30,558 nt of DNA from Clostridia bacterium (GCA_026001145.1 BNZN01000007.1:1-30558); one strand, 5' to 3'. Counted from the first letter of the stretch, positions 1 through 8,014 are shown. Numbers and translations: made by a program. The notes: generated by a model not told the origin, from the letters alone.

Positions 1-52
1 TCGAAAAGTCAAATGCTTTACTTAAATGCCAAAGCTGCTCTTTTTCTGTCAT
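1..52 (-). CDS. 5' end of an unidentified gene, cut by the window edge
   Basis: Only the first 17 codons are present. They read MTEKEQLWHLSKAFDFS from an ATG at 52. An AGGAG ribosome binding site lies 8 nt upstream of that ATG. Another in-frame ATG three codons earlier sits directly against the AGGAG and is too close to be used. The gene follows tRNA-Arg on the same strand by about 78 bases. In many Bacillota rsfS follows yqeK, but these residues do not resemble the RsfS N-terminus, so I name no product. Confidence 0.5.
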   Translation of the reverse strand, partial: MTEKEQLWHLSKAFDFS

Positions 53-129
53 TTGGATCATCTCCTGATCATGCGATTTGCTCACTTGATTGTGGGCAGA
101 TGCCCATTGCTTTTGTAGTATCAATCTAC

Positions 130-206
130 TGGCCTGCCCAAGAGGATTCGAACCTCTGGCCTAACGCTTAGGAGGCGTTCGCTCTATCCTACTGAGCTAT
201 GGGCAG
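130..206 (-). tRNA. tRNA-Arg (anticodon CCT)
   Basis: A full cloverleaf is readable on the minus strand. The acceptor CTGCCCA pairs with TGGGCAG, the D-arm is GCTC/GAGC, the anticodon stem is AACGC/GCGTT around the loop CTCCTAA, and the T-arm contains TTCGAAT. Anticodon CCT reads AGG. The discriminator is G and CCA is encoded. It lies 11 nt downstream of yqeK on the same strand, so it may be processed from the secD-yqeK transcript; I see no separate promoter. Confidence 0.95.
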
Positions 207-217
207 AAGACGAAATT

Positions 218-838
218 TCAAGATGCTATTGATATTTTCTGCATCTTGGTACTATCTCTGTAACAATTATATGTCTCGAGTGTTTTTTGAGATATGTGCA
301 TATTCCTTTCAGTGAGAGATGAGACCATGTTTTTAACATATTTGAAGATTACGTCTTCCAAACTGTTTTCTGCCCTTTTTCTTTCTTCACCTACTGTTTC
401 AAAATCTCTGCCTTTGGAGATTTTGTCGGCAACGAATACTATCTTTTCTGTTAGATTCATGTTGGCGCAACCCGACGTGTGGTGCAAAATGGCACCAACA
501 ATTTCCTTGTCTTTAATGCCCAAACATCTTTGGACATATACTGCGCCGGCTCCCGCATGCCAGAGTTTTTCTTCTTTTTTTTCACTTTCTGCAAAAGAAA
601 CATTATGTTTTCCAATCAATGCAAGCTGTTTCTCAGGTTCCATTTCCTTGGCAACATCATGCAACAATGCAGCAGTCACTGATTTTGTGATGTCGCCTCC
701 ATGAACTTGCGCAAGCATGTAAGCTTGTTCTTCAACTGCAAGTGAGTGCTGATATCTTTCTGCGGACATCAGCCTACTGATTGCTTCCCTGTAGCTGTTT
801 ACCCTCTCGTTTTCCCCGTCTGTTAATTCCAAATACAA
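218..838 (-). CDS. yqeK: YqeK-type HD-domain dinucleotide (Ap4A) phosphohydrolase
   Basis: About 206 residues of the HD superfamily. Family members hydrolyse diadenosine tetraphosphate symmetrically, which links them to alarmone turnover. Visible metal-binding elements are His in RYQHSLAVEEQAYMLA, the HD pair in AALLHDVAKEM, and a later AILHHTSG, in the usual YqeK order. I place the start at a TTG at 838 (MYLELTDGENERV). It has a GGGGAGGAG ribosome binding site about 10 nt upstream, gives the usual family length, and starts 6 nt past the stop of the DUF2953 gene. A longer reading from 1024 overlaps that gene heavily and is implausible. The stop is TGA. The gene ends the secD-secF-DUF2953-yqeK cluster. 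In Bacillus subtilis yqeK lies beside nadD and rsfS, so this neighbourhood differs. Confidence 0.88.
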   Translation of the reverse strand: MYLELTDGENERVNSYREAISRLMSAERYQHSLAVEEQAYMLAQVHGGDITKSVTAALLHDVAKEMEPEKQLALIGKHNVSFAESEKKEEKLWHAGAGAVYVQRCLGIKDKEIVGAILHHTSGCANMNLTEKIVFVADKISKGRDFETVGEERKRAENSLEDVIFKYVKNMVSSLTERNMHISQKTLETYNCYRDSTKMQKISIAS

Positions 839-843
839 AATAA

Positions 844-1443
844 TCACTCCTCCCCAGGCACAGAGTGCCCAACCTTTTTGAAGCGAACCAAGTCTATCAA
901 AAACTTGGACCCCAAAATAACTCCCCAAAACAACAGTCCCACCAGCCAAACATACGCTGATAAGAAAAACTTCACATTTGTCTTTTGCTCTGCAAACTCC
1001 GGCACAATCATAATATCGACACATTTCTTGGGTTTTAAAGTTGCCAAAACAGAACTAATCAGGCCAAAAACCAATCCTGTCCAGGCCATATCCCCACAAA
1101 AGAAGCCGCCGGTCAGTCTGACCGTCCTGAGTTTGCAGCAGGTTCTGATTGCCATTTTAAGCGTTTTTGCATAAGCTTTCCACTTTGTTTCCCAAAAGGC
1201 GATCTCAGCTTTGGCATTTTTGAAAAAGCGGGTTTTAGCTTGTTTATTTTTTTTGACATTTTCTTTTGCCGGTTTATCATTTTTCTTCCCCTTTGATGAT
1301 TTCTTGGTTTTGCTGCGACCCATATCTTTTTTTATTCCAAAGTAACGGATATTTACTGTAAGCCGGTCAGTATAGCCGATATCTAATCGCACAGGAGTTA
1401 AAAGTATTATTAACAATGCCAGAAATATAATGTTCCATATCAT
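844..1443 (-). CDS. DUF2953-like membrane protein
   Basis: About 199 residues with an N-terminal membrane segment (IWNIIFLALLIILLTPVRLD) and a C-terminal hydrophobic segment near residues 165-185. Between them lies a very basic Lys-rich linker (KTKKSSKGKKNDKPAKENVK) and the stretch VRLTGGFFCGDMAWTGLVFG. The pattern of an N-terminal anchor, a TPVRLDIGY strand and a conserved G(D/T)MAxTG-like motif resembles DUF2953 proteins, whose function is unknown. The ATG at 1443 is preferred; the codon before it is TTG, which could also start. A GGAAGAGG site lies upstream. The gene starts 31 nt after the secF stop and ends just before yqeK, so it is probably cotranscribed with both. Confidence 0.6.
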   Translation of the reverse strand: MIWNIIFLALLIILLTPVRLDIGYTDRLTVNIRYFGIKKDMGRSKTKKSSKGKKNDKPAKENVKKNKQAKTRFFKNAKAEIAFWETKWKAYAKTLKMAIRTCCKLRTVRLTGGFFCGDMAWTGLVFGLISSVLATLKPKKCVDIMIVPEFAEQKTNVKFFLSAYVWLVGLLFWGVILGSKFLIDLVRFKKVGHSVPGEE

Positions 1444-1474
1444 CAAGTGCCTCTTCCAAAGAATCGCATTCCCA

Positions 1475-1960
1475 TCAAATCAATTCCAACTTGACAGTCT
1501 GTTCTTTTTTTTGCTCATCTTTCCCGCTTTTCTTTTGTTTTTTCGATTTTTTGTATTTACAACATGCCCAAAATGGTCCCGCAGTAAGCACCGCCAAGCC
1601 TGTTGCAATCAAGTATCTTTTCCAAAACTCTTGCCCAATTGCCGGAGCAATTTTATTCCTGGAGACTTCTTTGGCCAAACCGTCGATAGGCTGTTTCATC
1701 TCTTTGGAGCCAGGAAGCAACACAAAAAACCCCTTCGTTCCTGTTGCAATGTCACTTGTCTTCCGGATTTTGGGCATTTTTTTATCAGTGTTGGCAATGT
1801 TGCCATCTTTTGAATCATATGAATATCTGACGAGTGAGCCTCCTGCAAGCTGAACGCCAAGCTTCGGTCCAATTGCGAAATGCATGGTCACAACAACTAC
1901 AACCAACAAAAGCGCCCAAAGTGGCCAATTTTTAAGTTTCGAAAAGCCGTTATTTTGCAT
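1475..1960 (-). CDS. secF: Short SecF-like subunit, lacking the C-terminal membrane bundle
   Basis: SecF normally has about 300 residues: TM1, a periplasmic P1 domain and five further TM segments, and works with SecD in proton-driven late protein export. Here about 161 residues remain. TM1 is WPLWALLLVVVVVTMHFAIG, followed by LGVQLAGGSLVRYSY, which matches the LGIDFxGGT region of SecF. Then comes a short soluble part and IAPAIGQEFWKRYLIATGLA, which matches the vGPsiG-el start of TM2. The protein stops soon after TM2 in a Lys-rich tail. TM3-TM6 are absent, and the next gene begins 31 nt later, so there is no room for them. The start overlaps the secD end by 11 nt; an in-frame ATG at 1975 is an alternative. 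The homology is clear in three blocks; whether the short protein works is unknown. Confidence 0.65.
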   Translation of the reverse strand: MQNNGFSKLKNWPLWALLLVVVVVTMHFAIGPKLGVQLAGGSLVRYSYDSKDGNIANTDKKMPKIRKTSDIATGTKGFFVLLPGSKEMKQPIDGLAKEVSRNKIAPAIGQEFWKRYLIATGLAVLTAGPFWACCKYKKSKKQKKSGKDEQKKEQTVKLELI

Positions 1961-3353
1961 CTTCCTTACCCCCATAAAGCCTTGGATTTTTGAGTGCTTT
2001 GAATCTAGCGAGCGATTTTAGCATCAAACTGGAAGCGCCAACTCCTAGCAACATGTTCGAAATTGCACCAAACAACATGATATATCCGAACGAATATATC
2101 GTTCCCGATGTCGATGCTGCCGTTAAATCAAAAAACTTTAGCATTGGTTGAAAGATTCTGCCCAACACGCCTAATTGCGGCCCAAAACAACCCATAGCTA
2201 CTGTTGCCACAATCAAAATAAGGGTGTTGCCGACCAAAGCGCCCATTTTTCCACTTTTCAACCCTGAATCAACGGCGCCTTTTATTGTTTTTCCATCCGC
2301 AAGTTCTTTCTTAATCCGTTCAAACGAAGCTATACTGGAATCCATGCCTATACCCAAAGAAACAACAATTCCAATGATTACTGGCAAAGTCAAAGCAAGA
2401 CCATTCAAACTGGGGAAAAATCCAGTTAAAACAGCCAAAAACAAGGCAATTTGACCAATCATGGCAAGTACACAAACCATACCGGGGACTTTGTAACGTA
2501 ATATCATCAAAATTGCGGTAAGAGCCAGAAGAGCAAGCATCGTTACTAATGTGGTCTCCAACGCATTTGGCCCAAGTGATGGCTCCATCTCGCTGGCGTT
2601 TTCAAAAACCAATCCGAATGGCAGCGGTTCTTCATTCATCATGTCTACTAAGTCTCTTGCTGTTTCAATATTTTCAACTCCTATGCCAAGTAGGCCTTCC
2701 GTCATTACATTGCCTGCGCCTATGGGCCGATCAAATGTATCATCTATCCACATCGAGAGCTGTTCATTTTTTGAGGAAAGTTTGTCTGTTGCTTCTCTGA
2801 ATTTCTTTGCGCCTTCTTCACTTAGTTTCAGAATGACCCCGATTTCTTTTTCGTGGACGCTCAGTTTCGCTTCCGTAATATCTGCTCCGGTGATGACCAC
2901 GTTTGAAAGTGTGTCACCTTTGGGTTTTCCATTTTCATCCTGTTCGTTTTTTTCGCGAAAGGTAATCATTGCCTTCTTTGCTAGTTTTTCAACAATGGTT
3001 TCTGTGTCGCAATCTTCATCAAGTTTTTCATAAGGAACTTGAACAATAACCTTATTTTGGGAGCAATCTGTGTATACATTGCCGTCTGTTATGTTTTTGT
3101 CTAATAACCTTTGTTTGAGGATGGTTTCAACGGCAAGCATATCCTTTGCGCTGGGTTTTTCCCCGGGTCTGGGCTTGAGTGTAGCATCAATGCCACCACC
3201 GACATCAATACCGTAACGCAGATCACAAGCTCCGTTGATATATGTTATAAGAACGTCTCCCCATTTTTTGTGAATTCCCGAAAAAGAGAGCCAAAATGAC
3301 CCCAGAATTGTTGCTGCAATAAAAAAGAAAACGGACTTTCTAACCCTTCTCAT
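1950..3353 (-). CDS. secD: Protein translocase subunit SecD
   Basis: A 467-residue integral membrane protein of the SecDF complex, which uses the proton gradient to pull exported proteins through SecYEG. TM1 lies near residues 8-27, followed by LRYGIDVGGGIDATL (the SecD GxDlxGG block). The large P1 domain occupies roughly residues 60-260, with VENIETARDLVDMMNEEPLPF typical of its end. The RND-type TM2-TM6 bundle contains GIGMDSSIASFERIKKEL, the position of the conserved Asp and FERI motif. The end, RFKALKNPRLYGGKED, is typical of clostridial SecD or SecDF. The start has GGAGGATAGGTA directly upstream. It is the first gene of the cluster, with a promoter about 50 nt upstream. The length is normal and no damage is seen. 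Confidence 0.95.
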   Translation of the reverse strand: MRRVRKSVFFFIAATILGSFWLSFSGIHKKWGDVLITYINGACDLRYGIDVGGGIDATLKPRPGEKPSAKDMLAVETILKQRLLDKNITDGNVYTDCSQNKVIVQVPYEKLDEDCDTETIVEKLAKKAMITFREKNEQDENGKPKGDTLSNVVITGADITEAKLSVHEKEIGVILKLSEEGAKKFREATDKLSSKNEQLSMWIDDTFDRPIGAGNVMTEGLLGIGVENIETARDLVDMMNEEPLPFGLVFENASEMEPSLGPNALETTLVTMLALLALTAILMILRYKVPGMVCVLAMIGQIALFLAVLTGFFPSLNGLALTLPVIIGIVVSLGIGMDSSIASFERIKKELADGKTIKGAVDSGLKSGKMGALVGNTLILIVATVAMGCFGPQLGVLGRIFQPMLKFFDLTAASTSGTIYSFGYIMLFGAISNMLLGVGASSLMLKSLARFKALKNPRLYGGKEDAK

Positions 3354-3393
3354 TACCTATCCTCCAAAATCAATTCAAAACTTTCACCCCTAT

Positions 3394-3423
3394 ATTGTAG
3401 CATGTTTTTAGTCAGAACTTCAA
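3394..3423 (-). promoter_or_regulatory. Promoter for the secD cluster
   Basis: Minus-strand TTGAAG (3423-3418), an 18-nt spacer and TACAAT (3399-3394) lie about 40 nt upstream of the secD start. Both hexamers are close to the sigma-A consensus. Confidence 0.6.
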
Positions 3424-3474
3424 GTCCTTGTTTGCAGGTTTTGAATTTACCGCGAAAGTTTTGTTTTAAGGTAG

Positions 3475-3505
3475 TTGACAAAAAAGGTGGTTTTCATGAT
3501 ATAAT
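3475..3505 (+). promoter_or_regulatory. Promoter for tRNA-Thr and tRNA-Tyr
   Basis: TTGACA (3475-3480) is followed by TATAAT (3500-3505) with a long 19-nt spacer. An alternative -10 GATATA-like match gives a 17-nt spacer. It lies about 75 nt upstream of tRNA-Thr and diverges from the secD promoter. Confidence 0.55.
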
Positions 3506-3583
3506 AATTGGCGGATGGGTAGCTTACGGATGAATGAATTTTTTGTGTGAGTGTTCCGGTTAGTCTGTGTTTTTGTTAGGCGG

Positions 3584-3659
3584 GCTGGTGTAGCTCAGTT
3601 GGTAGAGCAGCTGATTTGTAATCAGCAGGTCAGGGGTTCGAGTCCGTTCACCAGCTCCA
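3584..3659 (+). tRNA. tRNA-Thr (anticodon TGT)
   Basis: The acceptor GCTGGTG/CACCAGC, D-arm GCTC/GAGC, anticodon stem GCTGA/TCAGC around TTTGTAA, and a T-arm with TTCGAGT are all present. The discriminator is T and CCA is encoded. Anticodon TGT reads ACA. It lies 6 nt upstream of tRNA-Tyr and was probably transcribed with it. Confidence 0.96.
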
Positions 3660-3665
3660 TTTTGT

Positions 3666-3750
3666 GGGAGAATTCCCGAGCGGCCAAAGGGAGCAGACTG
3701 TAAATCTGTTGCTATTAGCTTCGGTGGTTCGAATCCACCTTCTCCCACCA
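3666..3750 (+). tRNA. tRNA-Tyr (anticodon GTA)
   Basis: A class II tRNA with a long variable arm. The acceptor GGGAGAA/TTCTCCC, the D-loop start CCCGAGCGGCCAAAGGGAG typical of bacterial tRNA-Tyr, anticodon loop CTGTAAA with GTA, TTCGAAT in the T-arm and an encoded CCA are visible. Confidence 0.96.
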
Positions 3751-4029
3751 TATCGTTTGGTATACGAACTGTTTTTTTGTGGCTTTGTATCCCAGTTTTT
3801 CATTTGGCGCATCTGCTTTCTTCACCCGTACTTTTCTTGATTCTTGTCAAATCAGATATTGTAAGTTGTTTTTCGAAACAAGAGCTTTTTGCGGCGTTTT
3901 TGCAAGGGATGATAACCGCGAATTCTCATTTATTGTGGATAAGTGATATAAATACAGACATTTATTGACGATAAACACAAAAATAAATGAATAAAAAAAG
4001 AATAAATAGTAAAATTAAAATTAAGAATA
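3751..4029 (+). other. AT-rich intergenic region without a supported gene
   Basis: Between tRNA-Tyr and the lipoprotein promoter I see no gene. A 63-codon open frame at 3777-3968 has no ribosome binding site and no coding character. A T7 tract (3772-3778) about 22 nt past tRNA-Tyr could help end transcription, but no good hairpin precedes it. The right half is extremely A/T-rich. Confidence 0.6.
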
Positions 4030-4058
4030 TTGGAATTGTGATTGGGTTAGTGTATAAT
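4030..4058 (+). promoter_or_regulatory. Promoter of the small lipoprotein gene
   Basis: TTGGAA (4030-4035), a 17-nt spacer and a perfect TATAAT (4053-4058) lie about 80 nt upstream of the lipoprotein start, in AT-rich DNA. The TG at 4051-4052 directly precedes the -10. Confidence 0.65.
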
Positions 4059-4137
4059 GCAAGTGTTCAAAGGGGTTGTTTTTTACGCGGCCATTTTAGG
4101 AAGTGCATTAAAGTTTTTTTAAGGAGTGTTTGAAAGT

Positions 4138-4371
4138 ATGTTTAAAAGCGAGGAAGTAACTAAGAAATTGGTTGTTGCTACGTTGGTTTCTGTTGTGGTT
4201 GGAGTTGTTTTTTGTGGCGGCTGTTCTTGGAGCAAAAAAAAGGAAGCTACGCCCTCAGGGACCTCGGATACTACTCCAGTTGAGGTTCCACCTGTGGAAG
4301 TTCCCGAGACGAAGACAGATGAAGTGCCAGTAGATACCGCAAAAACAAAAGAGACGAAGAAAGAAGTGTAA
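4138..4371 (+). CDS. Small predicted lipoprotein with a Pro/Glu/Thr-rich tail
   Basis: A 77-residue protein. Its N-terminus MFKSEEVTKKL is charged, followed by the hydrophobic segment VVATLVSVVVGVVFCGGC. The Cys in FCGGC is a plausible but non-canonical lipobox (usual form L-A/S-G/A-C), suggesting export and lipid anchoring. The rest, from SWSKKKEATPSG onward, is low-complexity and disordered, with repeated V(E/D)VP units. It resembles a cell-wall-spanning stalk without a folded domain. The ATG at 4138 is chosen because AAGGAG lies 11 nt upstream; the GTG at 4126 touches that site and is too close. The gene is monocistronic, with its own promoter and a strong terminator. I do not recognise a family. 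Confidence 0.65.
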   Translation: MFKSEEVTKKLVVATLVSVVVGVVFCGGCSWSKKKEATPSGTSDTTPVEVPPVEVPETKTDEVPVDTAKTKETKKEV

Positions 4372-4456
4372 ACTTAAATTTGATCAGCGAGAGGGATCTG
4401 GGTAGTGTTTTACCGCCTGGGTCTTTTTTGTTGTATCTCTGTTTTAGGCAAGCCAA

Positions 4457-4481
4457 ACGCCCGCATAAAGCGGGCGTTTTT
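4457..4481. terminator. Intrinsic terminator between the lipoprotein gene and tsf
   Basis: The perfect 8-bp GC-rich stem ACGCCCGC/GCGGGCGT has loop ATAAA and a run of T on the plus strand. It ends the lipoprotein transcript. On the minus strand it lies about 27 nt beyond the tsf stop and may also serve rpsB-tsf, although the U tract there is short. Confidence 0.85.
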
Positions 4482-4508
4482 CAGAGATTAGGGAATTCAG
4501 GATGCCGG

Positions 4509-5411
4509 TTAACTCAACATGCCTGCAACTTCCTCGGCGAAGTTATCTTCCCTCTTTTCGATTCCTTCGCCTCTTTCAAACCTTACAAACTGAATAACAC
4601 GAATCTTTGTTCCAAGCTTTTCCGCCACAGAATTAATATATTTTGCAACGTTTATTTCGGGGTCCTTAATGAATTCTTGTTCTAGTAGGCAGCTTTCGCG
4701 GTAATATTTTGCGATACGGCCTTCCATCACCTTGATTGCAACATTCTCTGGTTTACCCTCGTTTTTTGCCTGGTTCATCAAAATTTGCCTTTCTTTTTCT
4801 AGCACATCAGGAGTTACGTCGCTTTTGTTTAACCAAAGAGGGCTACTTGCTGCAACCTGCATTGCAATATCCTTGGCCAACTCTTTGAAGGGCTCAGAAG
4901 AGGCAACAGCGCTTTCAACATCGAACGCAACCAACACCCCGATTCGTCCATCACCGTGGATGTAGGAATATGTGACCCCTTCAAAGCGCGCAAATCTCCT
5001 TATTTTCAGATTCTCTCCGATTACTAGGATCTTTTCCTTAAGAACTTCATCAACCGATTGTGTACCCAAAGAACAAGCTGAAAGGGCTTCAACATCGGAT
5101 GGATTTTGGGTGGCAACGATCTCGGCACAAGCGTCAACAAACGCTATAAACTCCTTGTTTTTGGCCACAAAGTCGGTCTCTGAGTTTATTTCGATCAGCA
5201 CGCCAACATCCGGTTTTGTTACTGCCGCAACAATTCCCTCTGCGGCAACGCGCCCTGCCTTTTTTGCTGCCACTGCAATTCCTCTTTCGCGCAGAATTTG
5301 GGTGGCTCTTTCTGCATCACCGTCTGCCTCCGTTAGCGCTTTTTTGCAATCCATCATTCCGCAGCTGGTTTTTTCTCTTAGCTTCAACACATCTTTCGCA
5401 GCAAAACTCAT
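4509..5411 (-). CDS. tsf: Elongation factor Ts
   Basis: A 300-residue nucleotide-exchange factor that reloads EF-Tu with GTP in the cytoplasm. The N-terminal UBA-like domain is clear (KDVLKLREKTSCGMMDCKKA), followed by the EF-Tu contact core INSETDFVAKN. The C-terminal part includes KYYRESCLLEQEFIKD, typical of the dimerisation region. The start ATG has a GGGGGAG site 6 nt upstream. It follows rpsB by 21 nt, the classical rpsB-tsf operon. The length is normal for Bacillota. Confidence 0.97.
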   Translation of the reverse strand: MSFAAKDVLKLREKTSCGMMDCKKALTEADGDAERATQILRERGIAVAAKKAGRVAAEGIVAAVTKPDVGVLIEINSETDFVAKNKEFIAFVDACAEIVATQNPSDVEALSACSLGTQSVDEVLKEKILVIGENLKIRRFARFEGVTYSYIHGDGRIGVLVAFDVESAVASSEPFKELAKDIAMQVAASSPLWLNKSDVTPDVLEKERQILMNQAKNEGKPENVAIKVMEGRIAKYYRESCLLEQEFIKDPEINVAKYINSVAEKLGTKIRVIQFVRFERGEGIEKREDNFAEEVAGMLS

Positions 5412-5432
5412 CGAAAATTTCTCCCCCTTCCG

Positions 5433-6176
5433 TTACTCAACAACTTCTCGTCGTTCTTGTTGCTCGCTAACCTGTGGCTCTTCAGCAAACCCTGCACCTT
5501 GCCTACCTTCCATAATGGCACTACCCATAGCTTGCACAAAAAGCCGGACCGCTCTGATTGCATCGTCGTTCCCAGGAATAACATAATCTATGTCATCCGG
5601 GTCACAATTTGTGTCAACGATCGCCACGGTTTTAATTCCGAGTTTTTTTGCTTCCATTATCGCTATTCTTTCTTTTTTAGGGTCGATAATAAACATGGCA
5701 CCAGGCAGTTTTTTCATGTTTTTGATGCCACCTAAGAATTTCTCCAGTTTTTCCATTTCGAGCTTTAGTTTGCTGACCTCCTTCTTTGTTAAAGAATCGA
5801 AAGTCCCATCTTCTGACATCTTTTCAAGTTGCGCAAGCCTTGTGATTCTGAGGCGGATGGTTTTGAAGTTTGTCAACATTCCGCCCAACCATCTTGCATT
5901 CACATAATATGCTCCGGTTCTGATTGCTTCTTCTTTGATAGATTCGCTCGCCTGTTTTTTTGTTCCAACAAAAAGGATATCTCCTCCGTTTGCAACCACA
6001 TCACGAATGAACATATACGCTATGTCCAATTTCTTTGCTGTTTTCTGCAAATCGATAATGTAGATTCCATTCCTTTCGGTGAAGATATATTCCGCCATTT
6101 TGGGGTTCCAACGTCTGGTCTGGTGCCCAAAGTGAACTCCCGCTTCCAAAAGCTGTTTCATAGAAACTATGTTCAT
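5433..6176 (-). CDS. rpsB: 30S ribosomal protein S2
   Basis: A 247-residue S2 protein. [18 protein letters not shown] near the N-terminus, [28 protein letters not shown] and [18 protein letters not shown] are all hallmark S2 blocks. S2 binds late in 30S assembly, at the junction of head and body. The C-terminal tail is acidic and Gln-rich. The start has TAGGAGG about 9 nt upstream. It is the first gene of the rpsB-tsf operon, with a promoter roughly 125 nt upstream and therefore a long leader. Confidence 0.97.
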   Translation of the reverse strand: MNIVSMKQLLEAGVHFGHQTRRWNPKMAEYIFTERNGIYIIDLQKTAKKLDIAYMFIRDVVANGGDILFVGTKKQASESIKEEAIRTGAYYVNARWLGGMLTNFKTIRLRITRLAQLEKMSEDGTFDSLTKKEVSKLKLEMEKLEKFLGGIKNMKKLPGAMFIIDPKKERIAIMEAKKLGIKTVAIVDTNCDPDDIDYVIPGNDDAIRAVRLFVQAMGSAIMEGRQGAGFAEEPQVSEQQERREVVE

Positions 6177-6331
6177 TCAAAAAGCCTCCTAAATATTTGG
6201 TTTTTCTTCCGCTTTCCACTCTGCACAACCTGCAACCTTGCCAGTTACGGGCACCATGCACAGAAAATAGGAGAAAGCGTGTATGATGTTAAAACGTGCA
6301 TCATGATATCACAAAATGCAATAATTTGCAA
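6177..6331 (-). promoter_or_regulatory. rpsB promoter and 5' leader
   Basis: The promoter is TTGCAA (6331-6326), 17 nt, TATCAT (6308-6303). The resulting leader of about 120 nt contains a stem formed by GGTGCC and GGCA around CGTAACT, and CTTTC/GAAAG complementarity flanking it. S2 regulates its own operon through leader RNA in several bacteria, so an autoregulatory role is possible but only inferred here. Confidence 0.55.
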
Positions 6332-6445
6332 GATCGCAAGAATCTTTTCAAACAATTCGTGTGATGCTACAATGCACACCCCTCGAAATCAAGTGTGTGC
6401 ATCGGTTTCAAATCGTTGAGCCGTTTTCAAGGACGGGACGGAGAT

Positions 6446-7027
6446 TTAAGCTGTTGTCAAAAGACTTAACCACTTATCTGATTGCCCAGATTGACTTATT
6501 ACTCTGCACGTTGGCGAGGGCAAAAAATCGATTTCTACGCTTTGCATCTTTCTTAATTCTTCCGCAAATTGTTTCTTAATATCTGATTTACCTGTGAAGA
6601 GCACCTTGCTTATTTTTCTGTGCGTTTCAAGTAAACTGTTAATGCCCGAATAGTTTAATTTTGGCTCGATAATCTTGTAATCTTCTGAAGGCCAATCATC
6701 AGATGGCGCACATTCATCAACAATATCCCAAAGTGCAATATTATTATTAAGCAACAGTGTCGCTTTCTCATCAGCATTCATTTTTCTTACATATAGGTCA
6801 ATATCCGAATCTTTGGCTATCTGAGAATAATCAAAATCTGTAATACTGTACTTTTCATCAAGTAAACTTACTATTAAATGCCAAAATCGATTTTGGGGAG
6901 AACCGTAATAAAACCCACCAGTAGTCCAATCCTTACTGGGAAAAGAACCCAAGATCAGTATTTTACTATTATTATCAGCAACAGGATAGTATTGTGGATA
7001 TTTGTCTTTTATGGGATGTATTATCAT
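6446..7027 (-). CDS. Uracil-DNA glycosylase superfamily, probable DNA-deoxyinosine glycosylase (family 6)
   Basis: A 193-residue protein. The N-terminal block KILILGSFPSKDWTTGGFYY followed by GSPQNRFW is diagnostic of the UDG fold, and its GFYYGxPQNRFW form matches family 6 hypoxanthine-DNA glycosylases, which excise deamination products such as deoxyinosine. Further on, NNIALWDIVDECAPSD is the middle strand motif, and FLPSPTCRV replaces the usual LPSTSPAN motif near the C-terminus. That altered final motif could affect DNA binding. The gene lies alone, upstream of rpsB and on the same strand, in a region with decayed genes. It is best considered an accessory repair gene, intact in frame. Confidence 0.78.
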   Translation of the reverse strand: MIIHPIKDKYPQYYPVADNNSKILILGSFPSKDWTTGGFYYGSPQNRFWHLIVSLLDEKYSITDFDYSQIAKDSDIDLYVRKMNADEKATLLLNNNIALWDIVDECAPSDDWPSEDYKIIEPKLNYSGINSLLETHRKISKVLFTGKSDIKKQFAEELRKMQSVEIDFLPSPTCRVISQSGQSDKWLSLLTTA

Positions 7028-7114
7028 GCATCATCCTCGCTAAGGACTGAAATTTGGCGAGCTGTTAATACCATATGCTTATTTATTTTCCTCTTTTCAG
7101 GGGATAACTTTCAT

Positions 7115-7155
7115 CTATTAGAAAAATAATGTTTCATCAATAGATGGTTGGTTTT
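7115..7155 (+). repeat. Direct repeat, copy 1 of about 40 bp
   Basis: It shares about 38 of 41 positions with 7709-7748, including the identical core GTTTCATCAATAGATGGTTG. CATC/GATG inside it can form a 4-bp stem. The two copies bracket the decayed VOC gene, 594 bases apart. Confidence 0.75.
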
Positions 7156-7307
7156 CTGGATAACCTACCATCAAATGATACAATGTACACCCTTCGCTTT
7201 GCAAATAGTTTAACATTAGACAAATCGTTCGGCATTTGGATAAACGTTTGACATTTGAAATCCGGCGATTACACTGCATACGCATCTTGCCGCCTAAAGC
7301 CTGTGGC

Positions 7308-7693
7308 TTATGAGTTTTCTGCTATCGTGATAACGTATCCGTTATTGTCAGCAATCGCAAATTCTTTTACGCCGTAAAAGGTAGTGTGTTCTTCTACGAG
7401 TAGCTTGGCTTTGCTTTGGATATCCTTATAGAAATCTGCAAAATCATCTACCATAATGAATAGTGAAATAGACGGCTTACCTTGTCCGCCATAAGAATCG
7501 GGTATTCCCCACAGAAACTCTCTCGTTCCTGAAACATGATCTGCCCGCCATCTCTGGCAACAATCGCAAACTGAAGATTGCCATTTTCGCTCGGAACAGA
7601 AGTAACTTCGGTGAAGCCAAGAACATCCTTATAAAATTTCAGGCTGTCCTCGACACTTTCAACCATAAGGTTTGCAGTAATTGTTTTTAACAT
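7308..7693 (-). pseudogene. VOC-family (glyoxalase/bleomycin-resistance fold) gene, frameshifted
   Basis: The first part, MLKTITANLMVESVEDSLKF then YKDVLGFTEVTS, is a typical VOC beta-alpha-beta start and continues to GGQIMFQERESFCG. After about 60 codons the frame is lost near the GGGGAAT at about 7503-7509 and ends in a TAG. Another frame continues the fold as IPDSYGGQGKPSISLFIMVD and DFADFYKDIQSKAKLLVEEH, ending ADNNGYVITIAENS at 7308. Together they form one VOC protein of about 128 residues, so a single indel has inactivated it. The ATG at 7693 is preceded by GAGGAGACAAT. It lies between two copies of a 40-bp repeat. Family members bind a metal and act on thiol adducts or bind drugs; the substrate cannot be told. 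Confidence 0.8.
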
Positions 7694-7708
7694 GATATTG
7701 TCTCCTCT

Positions 7709-7748
7709 CTACTAGAAAAATATGTTTCATCAATAGATGGTTGATTTT
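7709..7748 (+). repeat. Direct repeat, copy 2 of about 40 bp
   Basis: This is the second copy of the repeat at 7115-7155, just upstream of the decayed VOC gene. See that entry for the shared core. Confidence 0.75.
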
Positions 7749-8014
7749 ATGTCTAAAAGGATAGTGGATAGTTTTTAATACAATCAAACGCCCTTCAATT
7801 TCATGTAATATTATACACAAATGCTGAAATGGCAATAAAAATCCGAATAATCCAAACGCCATCCAGCAAAAGGGATATATCAGGGAAATAGATCTCGGTG
7901 AGTTGCGCGGTATCTGTCGAGGGTGAGATAATTATAATTGTTTGTCATTTCGATAAGCTGGAATTTGTTTGTATCGGATTATGGAAAAGGAGTAGAAAGT
8001 GGATGATTTTTATA
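7749..8014 (-). other. Intergenic region without a supported gene
   Basis: I see no convincing gene. An open frame at 7659-7862 (minus) overlaps the 5' end of the VOC gene and the 40-bp repeat and has no family resemblance. The stretch is AT-rich, with no strong hairpin. Confidence 0.5.

Noticed and set aside
93..106. TGGGCAGATGCCCA hairpin near tRNA-Arg as a terminator
   Set aside because: It has only a 2-4 nt loop, is about 25 nt from the tRNA end, and no T tract follows on the minus strand.
6001..6261. 86-codon minus-strand frame overlapping the rpsB start
   Set aside because: It is a frame shadow of rpsB and its leader, without a binding site.
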